Assembly: GCF_049965315.1 (NCBI RefSeq)
Contig: NZ_JBMFWL010000001.1
Location: 84,513 to 148,512 of the forward strand
Length of the DNA: 64,000 bases
From: Acidithiobacillus_B sp049965315
GTDB taxonomy: Bacteria > Pseudomonadota > Gammaproteobacteria > Acidithiobacillales > Acidithiobacillaceae
Direction of reading: 5' to 3'
In this document: positions 17,928 through 26,187 of the stretch, one piece after another
Layout: every line of letters begins with the position of its first letter
Position numbering within the stretch: the stretch's first letter is position 1
Translations under genes and position numbers: made by a program
The notes under the pieces: model-generated
Databases searched by the model: none
The model's input: only the letters and a program-made list of their open reading frames with translations
What the model was told of the DNA's origin: nothing

Positions 17928-19526
17928 TTGCAGATCCATCTGGCTTTCTCTAGGCTAAGGCATCTTTTGCTGCGGACCCGGTGGGCCCAATCCCGCCCCT
18001 TTTCCTTCATGGCTCTGCGTCCTAGCTCCATTTCCAAGCTGGTGATCTTCGGCTTTGGCCTCGCCATCGTGCCGCTGGTCCTGGTCATCGTCAGCGTCAC
18101 CATATCCATCGCCCATTTTGCCGAGCAAGGCCAAACCAGCATCCTCCGCGCCGTGGCCATGAGCAATGCCGCCAATCGCATGACCAATGCGGTACGCTCC
18201 ATGGAACGCTATGGCCTGCAGTACACGGTCCTGCAGGATCAGGCGCTGCTGGTCCTCTACCAGCAAAGTTACGACGATTACAAAAAGGCCGCAGCGCAAT
18301 TCACGGCGGCCGCCCCCGCGCAGAGCGAGCGCCAGCAACTTCACAGTCTCGACGACAAGTTGCTGCGTGCCCGCCAACTCCTGCCCATCGTCGCCCTGGA
18401 GGGCAACCGCAGCGCCCTGGAAAGTGATTTTAGCCGGGCCGGTACCGCAGCGCAGCGGCTGCAAACCGCCGTCAACGAAGGCATCAGCATCGAAGTGGGC
18501 AAACTTGGCACCCGCGCCCTCGCCATCAAGCGCATGACCCTGCTGGAAGTGCTCCTGGTCCTGCCCCTGTCCATCGCCGTCGCCATCCTCTTCATCATCC
18601 TCATCACCCGACCCATCCGCCGCCTCGATCAGGCCGTTTCCGGCCTCGGCGACGGTGATCTGGAGACGCCCATCGCCGTCAGCGGTCCCCGGGATATCGC
18701 CACCGTGGGAGAACGGCTGGAATGGCTGCGCACCCGCCTCAACGCCCTGGAGGCCGCCAAGCTCCATTTCCTCCGCCAACTCTCCCATGAGCTCAAAACG
18801 CCCCTCACCGCCATCCGCGAAGGTGCCGAATTGCTCCAGGAGGACCTCGGCCATGAACTCGCCGCAGAACAGCAGGAGATTGTGCAGATCGTTCGCGACA
18901 ATAGCCTCCGCCTGCAACGGCTCATCGAAGACCTGCTCAAATTCAGCCTGGCCGAGGGCCAAGCAGGCGCGGGAATGGCCCAGGCCGTCCCTCTGGCCGC
19001 CGTCATCGCAGAACTGCTGCAGAGCTACAAGCCCAGTCTGCGCAGCCAGTCGCTGCGCCTCGACCTGCGGATGGACGCGGTGAACGTGTGGGGACACCGG
19101 GACCGGCTCCGCACGATTTGCGACAATCTCTTGTCCAATGCGGTGAAGTTCTCCCCGCCAGGGAGTACCATTCACCTTCGCCTCTTTGCCGAGGGTGGCA
19201 ACGGGATCCTCGAAGTCGAGGACGAAGGTCCGGGCATACCGATCACCGAACACGAGAAAATTTTTGATATCATGTATCAGGGCAGCGCCTCCAGCTCCGG
19301 AAAAGTGGAAGGCAGCGGTCTGGGTCTGGCCATCGCCAAGGAATATGTACTCAGTTATGGGGGAAGTCTTGAATTGCTCGTCAAAGAATCGGCAGGAGCC
19401 TGTTTCCGTGTGGTCCTACCCCTGGCGGAGGAGCCCAATTCCCCTGATTCTGCTGATGGCGCTGGGCGGCTGCGCCACCACCCCACAAACGCTGGCGCCG
19501 AAGACCATCACCCTGGCGCCGGGTGA
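17928..19526 (+). CDS. glrK: Sensor histidine kinase, GlrK/QseE-like
   Basis: Membrane sensor of a two-component system. The order kinase - lipoprotein - sigma54 response regulator matches glrK(qseE)-qseG-glrR(qseF) of enteric bacteria. Two transmembrane segments (about residues 38-64 and 203-228) flank a periplasmic helical sensor region; then come HAMP, the H-box QLSHELKTPLTAIREGAEL with the phospho-His near residue 286, and the N, G1 and G2 boxes (DNLLSNAVKFSPPG, VEDEGPGIP, GSGLGLAIAKEYV). TTG 17928 has GGAGG five bases upstream and gives 532 residues; ATG 18009 is an alternative without a clear ribosome site. The 3' end overlaps the lipoprotein gene by 119 bp. Confidence 0.82.
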   Translation: MQIHLAFSRLRHLLLRTRWAQSRPFSFMALRPSSISKLVIFGFGLAIVPLVLVIVSVTISIAHFAEQGQTSILRAVAMSNAANRMTNAVRSMERYGLQYTVLQDQALLVLYQQSYDDYKKAAAQFTAAAPAQSERQQLHSLDDKLLRARQLLPIVALEGNRSALESDFSRAGTAAQRLQTAVNEGISIEVGKLGTRALAIKRMTLLEVLLVLPLSIAVAILFIILITRPIRRLDQAVSGLGDGDLETPIAVSGPRDIATVGERLEWLRTRLNALEAAKLHFLRQLSHELKTPLTAIREGAELLQEDLGHELAAEQQEIVQIVRDNSLRLQRLIEDLLKFSLAEGQAGAGMAQAVPLAAVIAELLQSYKPSLRSQSLRLDLRMDAVNVWGHRDRLRTICDNLLSNAVKFSPPGSTIHLRLFAEGGNGILEVEDEGPGIPITEHEKIFDIMYQGSASSSGKVEGSGLGLAIAKEYVLSYGGSLELLVKESAGACFRVVLPLAEEPNSPDSADGAGRLRHHPTNAGAEDHHPGAG

Positions 19527-19818
19527 AACCATCATCAAGATCGCGACCCTGGAGGCCATGAAGGCGCAGATCGCCAGCCTGGAGAAACCGGTGGCGGCAA
19601 CGGCCAGTTGCCGTTCGGTCAAGGATGAGGCCGCCAGCCTCGCCCAGCAGTTGGCCGAGGCGCGAGCCGGCGATCCGGTCTACCAAAAACTGGAAGCCCA
19701 TATCAACGACCTGCAAAACCGCCTCGCCCAGTCCCAGCAACGTGAGTCGGATCTCCGCAAAAAACTCAACGAGCTGGTACAGATCGAGAAAAACGCGGGC
19801 CTGCCCACCAGACGTTAA
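19408..19818 (+). CDS. Small lipoprotein between kinase and regulator (QseG-like position)
   Basis: About 136 residues with a lipoprotein signal: hydrophobic PIPLILLMALGGC with Cys at the lipobox end, followed by a helical, probably coiled-coil part (LEKPVAATAS, RLAQSQQRESDLRKKLNEL). The GTG at 19408 is preceded by AGGAG nine bases upstream and gives a usual signal length; this start lies inside the kinase gene in another frame. In E. coli the protein at this place, QseG, is an outer-membrane lipoprotein that modulates the QseE kinase. Sequence similarity to QseG itself cannot be judged here. Confidence 0.72.
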   Translation: MWSYPWRRSPIPLILLMALGGCATTPQTLAPKTITLAPGETIIKIATLEAMKAQIASLEKPVAATASCRSVKDEAASLAQQLAEARAGDPVYQKLEAHINDLQNRLAQSQQRESDLRKKLNELVQIEKNAGLPTRR

Positions 19819-19825
19819 GGAAAGC

Positions 19826-21199
19826 ATGGACAAAGGCAAAATCTTACTGGTGGACGACGACGCAGACCTGCTGCGTCTCCTCTCCCTGCGCATGAAAAGC
19901 GCCGGCTACACGGTGAGCACCGCAGCCAATGGCAGCGAGGCCCTGTCGGTCCTGGCCATGGAACATCCGCGTCTGGTCGTCACCGACCTGCGCATGGACC
20001 AGATGGACGGAATGGCGCTGCTGGAGGCCATTCGTCGCGATTATCCCACCCTGCCGGTCATCATCCTCACCGCCCACGGCTCCATCCCCGACGCCCTGGT
20101 GGCCGCCAATCAAGGCGTCTTCGCCTTTCTCACCAAGCCCTTCGACGGCAAGGACCTCATGGCCCAGGTAGAGCGCGCCTTCTCCCTTACGGCCGCCCCC
20201 CTGCCCCCCGACGGCAAAAAGCGCGCTGACCAGCCCGGCTGGGAACGCATCCTTACCCGCAGCCCCAAGATGCAGGCGGTCCTGGACCAGGCGCGACTGG
20301 TGGCTGCCTCGTCGGCCAGCGTCTTCATCCATGGCGCCAGCGGCACCGGCAAGGAACTCCTGGCCCAGGCCATGCATCAGGCCAGCCCGCGCCGCGACCG
20401 GCCCTTCATCGCCGTCAACTGCGCCGCCTTTCCCGAGCAGTTGCTGGAGTCCGAACTCTTCGGCCACAAAAAAGGCGCCTTCACCGGCGCCGCCACCAGC
20501 CATCAGGGCCTCTTCCAGGCCGCCGACGGCGGCACCCTCTTTCTCGACGAGATCGGCGACATGCCCCTGCCGCTCCAGGTCAAACTCCTGCGCGCCCTGC
20601 AGGAGCATTGCGTCCGGCCGGTGGGAGCGACGGAAAGCATTCCCGTGGACGTGCGCATCATTTCCGCCAGCCACCGGGATCTGGAGCAGGAGATGGCCGC
20701 CCGCCGCTTCCGCGATGATCTCTATTACCGCCTCTGCGTGGTCACCCTGGAACTCCCGCCCCTGGCGGAACGCCCCGAAGACATCCCCTTGCTCGCGGAG
20801 CATTTCCTGCGCGAGACCGCCAGCAAGAATCGGAAGGAAGTCAACGGCATCACCCCCGAAGCCATGGAACTTCTGGTGGCCGCGCCCTGGCCGGGCAATG
20901 TCCGGCAACTGGCCAACGTCATCGAACAGGCGGTGGTCCTCTCCACCACCCCCCGCATCGGCGCCCCCCTCATCCGCCACGCCCTGCGCGACAAGGAAGG
21001 CGAGGTGCTGCCCCTGGCCGACGCCAAGGGCCGTTTCGAGATGAACTACCTCATTCAGATCATGCGCATGACCCGCGGCAACGTGAGTCAGGCCGCCCAA
21101 CTGGCGCAGCGCAACCGTACCGAGTTTTACCGCCTGCTGCGCCGCTACCATCTTGATCCCGCCGCCTTCAAGGAAGGCGGCGGTGATGACGAGGAATAA
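19826..21199 (+). CDS. glrR: Sigma54-dependent response regulator, GlrR/QseF-like
   Basis: NtrC-family activator of 457 residues. The receiver domain (about 3-120) has ILLVDDDADLL and the phospho-acceptor Asp in VVTDLRMDQMDG. The AAA+ domain (about 145-370) has Walker A GASGTGKELLAQAMH, the sigma54-contact loop GAFTGA and Walker B GGTLFLDEIGDMPL. A Fis-type helix-turn-helix closes the protein (NVSQAAQLAQRNRTEFYRLLRR). ATG 19826 follows the lipoprotein stop by 7 bp with AAGGAA upstream. The linked kinase, rpoN nearby and candidate sites at 17279-17391 suggest it drives the small secreted-protein gene. Confidence 0.87.
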   Translation: MDKGKILLVDDDADLLRLLSLRMKSAGYTVSTAANGSEALSVLAMEHPRLVVTDLRMDQMDGMALLEAIRRDYPTLPVIILTAHGSIPDALVAANQGVFAFLTKPFDGKDLMAQVERAFSLTAAPLPPDGKKRADQPGWERILTRSPKMQAVLDQARLVAASSASVFIHGASGTGKELLAQAMHQASPRRDRPFIAVNCAAFPEQLLESELFGHKKGAFTGAATSHQGLFQAADGGTLFLDEIGDMPLPLQVKLLRALQEHCVRPVGATESIPVDVRIISASHRDLEQEMAARRFRDDLYYRLCVVTLELPPLAERPEDIPLLAEHFLRETASKNRKEVNGITPEAMELLVAAPWPGNVRQLANVIEQAVVLSTTPRIGAPLIRHALRDKEGEVLPLADAKGRFEMNYLIQIMRMTRGNVSQAAQLAQRNRTEFYRLLRRYHLDPAAFKEGGGDDEE

Positions 21200-21247
21200 G
21201 GTCGGGGATCTTTGGGGGGCAACACCTCCCGGCGAGGCGCAGAAACC

Positions 21248-21333
21248 GTAGGAGCGGCCCATGGCCGCGACCCAAACCCGTTGCAAGGGAATGCGCCTGA
21301 TTACCAAGGCTGGCGGCCATGGGCCGCTCCTGC
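21248..21333. repeat. REP-type paired palindromic repeat
   Basis: The left unit at 21248-21273 begins GTAGGAGCGGCCCATGGC and continues CGCGACCC. An inverted partner lies at 21312-21333, matching at 20 of 22 positions. The pair is placed head to head between the convergent glrR and speE genes, like bacterial REP/BIME elements. The same 26-base unit recurs exactly at 41993-42018. It may act as a transcription or mRNA-end barrier. Confidence 0.75.
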
Positions 21334-21381
21334 GATAGGATACGGGGACCGCGGCGCCTTTTTGCCGCGCCGAATCCGGGG

Positions 21382-22221
21382 TCAGGCCGGCAGCAGGAAA
21401 GCCGGTGCCACCTGCGCGGCGCGGTGCAGGTCGGCGTGATAATAGCGATTGCCCGTAAAGGCCCGGGCATCGGCCTCCCGGAAGGCAGCGAGGTCCAGCC
21501 CCTTGCGCCCGATGGTGGCGCTCCACCAGCCGGACGGGTAGCTGAACTGCGGAAAGTAAACGCTGTTCACCGCCCCGAAGCCCGCTTCGGCCATGCGCGC
21601 CTGGCACTGGCGAATGAGGTCTGCATGGAGCAGCGGCGACTCGCTCTGGCCCACCAGCACCCCTTTCTCCCCCAGCGCCCGGTAACAGGCCCGATAAAAT
21701 TCCGTGGAGAACAGACCCGCCGCCGGTCCCACCGGATCCGTTGAATCCACAATGATGACATCATAACGGGCGGCTTCCGCCTCCTGCGCCCAGGCAATGC
21801 CGTCGGTAAAGTGGAAATGCGCGCGCCGGTCCTGGTTTTTTTCGCAGAGCAGCGGGAAAAAGCGCTCCGCCACCCGGGTCACCCGCTCGTCCAGCTCCAC
21901 CATCACCGCCTCTTCCACCTCGGGATGGCGCAGGACCTCGCGCAAGGTGCCGCAGTCACCACCGCCAATGATCAACACCCGGCGCGGGGCAGGGTGGGTA
22001 AAGAGCGCCGGATGACTCATCATCTCGTGATAGAGAAAGTTGTCCCGATCCGTGACCATCACCAGGCCATCCAGGGTCATCAGGGTGCCAAAGCTCTCCG
22101 TGGCAAAGATCTCGATGCGCTGATAGGGGCTTTGTTCGCGATGGAGCACCTCGCGAATCTTCAGACTGAGGGCTGCGCCATGCTCTTCATAGCGCTCGGT
22201 GTACCAAAGTTCAGTGCTCAT
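21382..22221 (-). CDS. speE: Spermidine synthase SpeE
   Basis: Transfers aminopropyl from decarboxylated S-adenosylmethionine to putrescine. The 279-residue protein has LWYTERYEEHGAALSLKI at the start, the nucleotide-binding RVLIIGGGDCGTLREVLRH motif, and the catalytic Asp in DVIIVDSTDPVGPA. It is bacterial-type and full length. It is read leftward after speD, 123 bp away, with a terminator-like hairpin between them, so the two genes of one pathway may be only partly co-transcribed. Confidence 0.95.
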   Translation of the reverse strand: MSTELWYTERYEEHGAALSLKIREVLHREQSPYQRIEIFATESFGTLMTLDGLVMVTDRDNFLYHEMMSHPALFTHPAPRRVLIIGGGDCGTLREVLRHPEVEEAVMVELDERVTRVAERFFPLLCEKNQDRRAHFHFTDGIAWAQEAEAARYDVIIVDSTDPVGPAAGLFSTEFYRACYRALGEKGVLVGQSESPLLHADLIRQCQARMAEAGFGAVNSVYFPQFSYPSGWWSATIGRKGLDLAAFREADARAFTGNRYYHADLHRAAQVAPAFLLPA

Positions 22222-22290
22222 GGGCTTCTCTCACGGAAAGGGCGGGATGGGCATCGATCTCGATTCCCTGGCGGATTGTGCAGAAGAATA

Positions 22291-22326
22291 TGAATAAAGA
22301 AAAGGCGGACCGGAACGGCCCGCCTT
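22291..22326 (-). terminator. Minus-strand terminator between speD and speE
   Basis: Stem AAGGCGG (22302-22308) with CCGCCTT (22320-22326), extended by an inner CCG/CGG pair around a short loop. Read on the minus strand it is followed by TTTTCTTT, a good U-run. It lies just after speD and before speE. Confidence 0.75.
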
Positions 22327-22344
22327 CCTGCCTGAGCAAGCAGC

Positions 22345-22752
22345 TCAGGCGCTTAACATCGACACCGGCTTGACACGCACCTCATGGGCCGGCACACCCA
22401 TCATCTCCACCTGACCGCGCTTCATTTCCATGGTGGAAACCTGCCCGGCACCAAAGGCTTCCTTGAGGTAGTTCAAGGCGTCCTCGGGCTGGATGATGTC
22501 CCCGCAGGTGAAGACATCCACCGCGGCATAACCGTATTCCGGCCAGGTGTGAATAGCCAGATGCGATTCGGCGACGATAACGGCGCCACTCACCCCATAG
22601 GGGGAAAAATGGTGAAAGGTTTGCGTCACGATCGTACACCCGGCGCGGCGAGCCGCCTCGAGCATGGCATCCGTAACAATATCCACATCAGACAAGGTAC
22701 TGGAGTCACAGTGATAAAAATCTGCGACGATTTGATGTCCCAATGAGCGCAT
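22345..22752 (-). CDS. speD: S-adenosylmethionine decarboxylase proenzyme SpeD
   Basis: Makes decarboxylated AdoMet for spermidine synthesis. This is the small class 1B prokaryotic form, about 135 residues, that cleaves itself to form a pyruvoyl group. The cleavage serine lies in the conserved ESHLAIHTWPEYGYAAVD segment, and FTCGDIIQPEDAL follows. I prefer ATG 22752, which has a G-rich ribosome site (GGGGGGG) just upstream; an in-frame start at 22770 would add six residues. The pair with speE supports the call. Confidence 0.95.
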   Translation of the reverse strand: MRSLGHQIVADFYHCDSSTLSDVDIVTDAMLEAARRAGCTIVTQTFHHFSPYGVSGAVIVAESHLAIHTWPEYGYAAVDVFTCGDIIQPEDALNYLKEAFGAGQVSTMEMKRGQVEMMGVPAHEVRVKPVSMLSA

Positions 22753-23135
22753 GAGTGCCCCCCCTAACAAGCCAAAAGGTTAAGAAGCAGCTCCCGTGCA
22801 CCCCCAGACAGTACTTGGTTCTTATGCCCTACCTTGCTGGAACGTGGCGACGCCGTACGTTCCGAGTCGTTTAAGGACTTACCCCCTTGTATCTGCTATC
22901 GGTGCCGTGGAAACAGAGAGCGCACTATACACGCATAAGTCCAGGATGCAAGCACTTTTTCCTCCCGGAAAGACGCTCCCGGATGGGGGCAGAAACCCCG
23001 AATGCCCGGATAAAAAAAGGAATTCGCACCCCCCTTTGCAAGCCGGCATGCAAAGGCCACTGACCGGGACAAAGGCTGGCCCACAACCGACCGATCGGTT
23101 TATACTGGCGCCCTGTCTGCCAGCTTGGAGCCCCC
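22753..23135. other. Divergent speD/mla intergenic region with a weak promoter candidate
   Basis: About 380 bp without a supported gene. Near the mlaF side a -10-like TATACT is at 23101-23106, and directly before it lies the perfect 10-bp palindrome ACCGATCGGT (23090-23099), placed between -35 and -10 where a repressor could bind. The -35 is poor. The speD side must hold that gene's promoter, but no convincing boxes stand out. No RNA gene was recognised. Confidence 0.4.
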
Positions 23136-23960
23136 ATGGCCGCCGAGGCCCTTGTCGAAACGCAAGACCTATACTTCTCCCGCGGTCGCCGCGCCGTCCT
23201 GACCGGGGTGGATCTGCGCATTCCGCGGCGCGCCATCGTTTCGGTCATGGGCGCCAGCGGCGGCGGCAAGACCACCTTGCTCAACCTCATTGCCGGCAGC
23301 CTGACTCCCAGCCGAGGGAAGGTCCTGGTTGCCGGACAGGAACCCACCCGGCTCAACAAAAACGCGCTCTACCAACTGCGCAGCCGCATGGGCATGCTCT
23401 TCCAGCATAGCGCCCTGTTCACCGACCTCTCCACCTTCGAGAACGTGGCCTTTCCCTTGCGCCGCCATTTTTCATTGCCGGAAAGCATCTTGCGCAAACT
23501 GGTCCTGATGAAGCTGGAGGCCGTCGGCCTGCGCGGTGCGGCGGGCCTCATGCCGGCGGAACTCTCGGGGGGGATGGCGCGGCGGGTGGCCCTGGCCCGC
23601 GCCGTGATCATGGACCCCATGCTGATCCTCTATGACGAGCCCTTCACGGGCCTCGACCCCATCAGCATCGGCATCATTGCGACCTTGATCAAGCGCCTCA
23701 ACGACGCCCTCGGCGCCACCTCGGTCATCGTCAGCCACGACGTCCACGAAACCTTTTCCATTGCCGACTACGGCTATATCCTGGCGGGCGGCCGGATCAT
23801 CGCCGAAGGCACCCCCCAGGCCCTCCACGACAGTCCTTCGGAACTGGCCCGGCAATTCCTCTCCGGCAACCCCGATGGACCGGTGCCCTTCCATTATCCC
23901 GCGCCCTGCGCTTATGATCGCGCCCTGGAAATGGATGCCGTTGCCGGAGAGGAGCGCTGA
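23136..23960 (+). CDS. mlaF: Phospholipid transport ATPase MlaF
   Basis: ATPase of the MlaFEDB complex, which moves phospholipids between the membranes and keeps outer-leaflet asymmetry. The 274-residue protein has Walker A MGASGGGKTTLLNLIAG, signature ELSGGMARRVALARAV, Walker B LILYDEPFTGLDP and the switch region VIVSHDVHETF. GGAG precedes ATG 23136. It leads a compact operon with mlaE, mlaD, mlaC and mlaB in the usual order. Confidence 0.95.
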   Translation: MAAEALVETQDLYFSRGRRAVLTGVDLRIPRRAIVSVMGASGGGKTTLLNLIAGSLTPSRGKVLVAGQEPTRLNKNALYQLRSRMGMLFQHSALFTDLSTFENVAFPLRRHFSLPESILRKLVLMKLEAVGLRGAAGLMPAELSGGMARRVALARAVIMDPMLILYDEPFTGLDPISIGIIATLIKRLNDALGATSVIVSHDVHETFSIADYGYILAGGRIIAEGTPQALHDSPSELARQFLSGNPDGPVPFHYPAPCAYDRALEMDAVAGEER

Positions 23961-23964
23961 CCCC

Positions 23965-24747
23965 TTGGCTGTCTTTGATTTCATTCCCAATCTAGGGAAT
24001 CGCATCCTCGCCATGGTGCCCCGCCTGGGCACGGCTAGCCGCTTTCTGGTGCTGGGCCTGGCGGCCATCTTCAGCCGCCATTTCAGCTTCCGCCAGTTGC
24101 TGCGCCAAGTCTACGGCCTCGGCGTCCTGTCCCTGGCCCTGATGATCGTCGCCGCTTTTTTCACCGGCATGGTCCTGGGCTTCCAGGGCTATTACGCCCT
24201 GGTGCGCTTTGGCGCCACCTCGGCCCTGGGCACCCTGGTGGCCCTCTCCCTCTTGCGCGAACTGGGGCCGGTGCTGACGGCGCTGCTCTTTGCCGGGCGG
24301 GCGGGGTCGGCCCTGACCGCCGAGATCGGTTCCATGAAGGCCACGGAGCAGCTCAGCGCCATGGACATGATGGCCGTCAATCCCCTGGCCTGGGTGGTGG
24401 CCCCGCGGCTGTGGGCCGGCATCATCGTGGTGCCCATCCTCTGCGTGATTTTTGATCTGGTGGGCGTTTGGGGCGGCTATCTCATCGCCGTTCCGGTCCT
24501 GGGCGTCGATGGCGGCACTTTCTGGGCGCAAATGCAGTCCAATGTCACGTTCACCGGCGACATCATGAATGGCCTGTTCAAGGCCCTGTGCTTTGGCCTG
24601 GTGGTCACCTGGATCGCCGCCTGGCAGGGCTATGCGGCCCAGCCCACGGCCGAGGGTGTAGGCAGCGCCACCACCCGCAGCGTGGTCACCGCGTCGCTGG
24701 CGGTGCTGGGCCTCGATTTTATTCTCACCGCATTGTTATTCAAGTAG
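23965..24747 (+). CDS. mlaE: Phospholipid transport permease MlaE
   Basis: Inner-membrane permease of the Mla system, about 260 residues with five or so hydrophobic segments. The conserved EIGSMKATEQLSAMDMMAVNP coupling motif is present, preceded by LLRELGPVLTALLFAGRAGSA. I chose TTG 23965, four bases after the mlaF stop with AGGAG upstream, because it gives the normal length; the frame is open further into mlaF. An ATG at 24013 would cut the conserved N-terminus. Confidence 0.92.
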   Translation: MAVFDFIPNLGNRILAMVPRLGTASRFLVLGLAAIFSRHFSFRQLLRQVYGLGVLSLALMIVAAFFTGMVLGFQGYYALVRFGATSALGTLVALSLLRELGPVLTALLFAGRAGSALTAEIGSMKATEQLSAMDMMAVNPLAWVVAPRLWAGIIVVPILCVIFDLVGVWGGYLIAVPVLGVDGGTFWAQMQSNVTFTGDIMNGLFKALCFGLVVTWIAAWQGYAAQPTAEGVGSATTRSVVTASLAVLGLDFILTALLFK

Positions 24748-24762
24748 ACTGTGGAGATCGGC

Positions 24763-25224
24763 ATGGAAAGACGGGCAGTGGACTGGTGGGTGGGCCTTTT
24801 CGTGCTTCTCGGCATCGGGGCGCTGGTGGTGCTGGCCACCCGGGTGGGCAACCTGTCGGGCTTCGCCTTCAGCAATGGCTACACCCTGAACGCCGACTTC
24901 AACAATGTGGGCGGCCTCAAGGTGCGCAGCCCGGTCAAACTGGGCGGAGTCACCGTCGGCGAGGTGACGCGGATCCGCGTCGATCCCAAAACCTTCATGG
25001 CCAAGGTCACCATGCGCATCGACCCGCAGCTCAAGCTGCCCGTGGACACCGGCGCCTCCATCTATACCGAAGGCTTGCTGGGCGAACAATTCATCGCCCT
25101 GCAACCCGGCGGGATGCCGCAAGACCTCAAACCCGGAGGCACCATTACCATGACCCAGAGTGCCGTCAACCTCGACCAGCTCATCGGCCAGATGATCTTC
25201 AGCAAGGCCTCTGGTGGCAAATAA
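24763..25224 (+). CDS. mlaD: Phospholipid-binding MCE protein MlaD
   Basis: Single-pass inner-membrane protein whose hexameric MCE ring binds lipid above MlaE. The 153-residue protein has one N-terminal transmembrane segment (about residues 6-24), then the MCE domain with NGYTLNADFNNVGGLKVRSPV, GVTVGEVTRI and GASIYTEGLLGEQFIAL. ATG 24763 has GGAG six bases upstream; a GTG at 24751 is in frame but overlaps that site. Confidence 0.94.
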   Translation: MERRAVDWWVGLFVLLGIGALVVLATRVGNLSGFAFSNGYTLNADFNNVGGLKVRSPVKLGGVTVGEVTRIRVDPKTFMAKVTMRIDPQLKLPVDTGASIYTEGLLGEQFIALQPGGMPQDLKPGGTITMTQSAVNLDQLIGQMIFSKASGGK

Positions 25225-25231
25225 GGAGCCC

Positions 25232-25876
25232 ATGATGCGTTATTTACGTTTCCTTTCCCTCCTCTGGCTCGTCCTGATGACCTGGGCCGCACCCGCCTGG
25301 GCCGACGCCGATCCCGCGCCCGTCCAGGTGGTGGAACAGTTGACCAATCAGGTGCTCCAGGTCCTGCGGAGCAACCAAGGCAAACCCCTCACCCCGGCCG
25401 TCAAGACGAAGGTGGCCGACATCGTCCTGCCGCACATGGATTTCATGACCATGTCACAGTATGTCATGGCCCAATACTGGCGCCAGATGACGCCGGCGCA
25501 ACAGCAGGAATTCGTGCGTCTGTTCAAGGACCTCCTGGTGCGCACCTACACCAATTCCCTGAACCATTACCATGGCCAGACGGTGCGCATCACCGGCAGC
25601 CAGCAGATCTCCCAGAACCCGCCGGTGGCCCAGGTGAACATGGTCATCCGCCAGAATGGCGGGGGACCGGACGTCCCCGTCATCTACGCCTTGCTCTACA
25701 CCGGCAAGGAATGGAAGATCTACAACGCCTACATCGACGGGGTGAGCATGGTCCTCAACTATCGCCAGAGCTTTGGCCAGATCGCCTCCAGCCGCGGTAT
25801 ACCGGCCCTGCTGCAAGACATGCAGAGCAAGGATCGGGGGGCGGACACCAGCCTTACGGAGGCGGCGCGCTCTTGA
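25232..25876 (+). CDS. mlaC: Periplasmic phospholipid carrier MlaC
   Basis: Soluble periplasmic shuttle between the outer-membrane MlaA complex and MlaFEDB. A signal peptide (about residues 1-24, ending PAWA) precedes a 190-residue mature domain with PHMDFMTMSQYVMAQYWRQM and QEFVRLFKDLLVRTYTNSL, the family hallmarks. AAGGAG lies just before; ATG 25232 and ATG 25235 are adjacent and either may be used. It overlaps mlaB by 4 bp. Confidence 0.93.
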   Translation: MMRYLRFLSLLWLVLMTWAAPAWADADPAPVQVVEQLTNQVLQVLRSNQGKPLTPAVKTKVADIVLPHMDFMTMSQYVMAQYWRQMTPAQQQEFVRLFKDLLVRTYTNSLNHYHGQTVRITGSQQISQNPPVAQVNMVIRQNGGGPDVPVIYALLYTGKEWKIYNAYIDGVSMVLNYRQSFGQIASSRGIPALLQDMQSKDRGADTSLTEAARS

Positions 25877-26187
25877 GCACGACCTCCCGCTGGGAGGCGC
25901 GCCCCGTCAATGGCGCGCAGTGGCTCTTCCTTCAAGGGGACTGGCGGATAGCCGAACTCGCCCGGGCCCTGCGGGAAATGGAAAGCGCGCGCCCCACCCC
26001 GGACTGGCAGGACATTTCCCTCGCCGGGCTGGAGGGGGCCGACAGCAGCACCCTGGCCCTGTTCCTGGAATGGACCCAGGAAGCCCGCCGCCAGGGCCAG
26101 CCCCTGCGCATCCATGCAGCATCTGCGGCGCTCCTGGACCTGGCACGCCTTTACCGCCTCGATACCCTGCTCCAGTTCTGTCCATGA
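25873..26187 (+). CDS. mlaB: STAS-domain protein MlaB
   Basis: Cytoplasmic STAS protein that binds MlaF and stabilises the transporter. About 104 residues; the fold is shown by WLFLQGDWRIAEL, ISLAGLEGADSSTLALFLEW (with the conserved Ser-Thr pair) and LRIHAASAALLDLARLY. The start is TTG 25873, overlapping the mlaC stop as TTGA, which gives a normal length; no ATG is available before the conserved part. Confidence 0.85.
   Translation: MSTTSRWEARPVNGAQWLFLQGDWRIAELARALREMESARPTPDWQDISLAGLEGADSSTLALFLEWTQEARRQGQPLRIHAASAALLDLARLYRLDTLLQFCP

Noticed and set aside
19844..21607. 587-codon minus-strand frame opposite glrR
   Set aside because: Antisense to a complete NtrC-family regulator with GAFTGA and Walker motifs.
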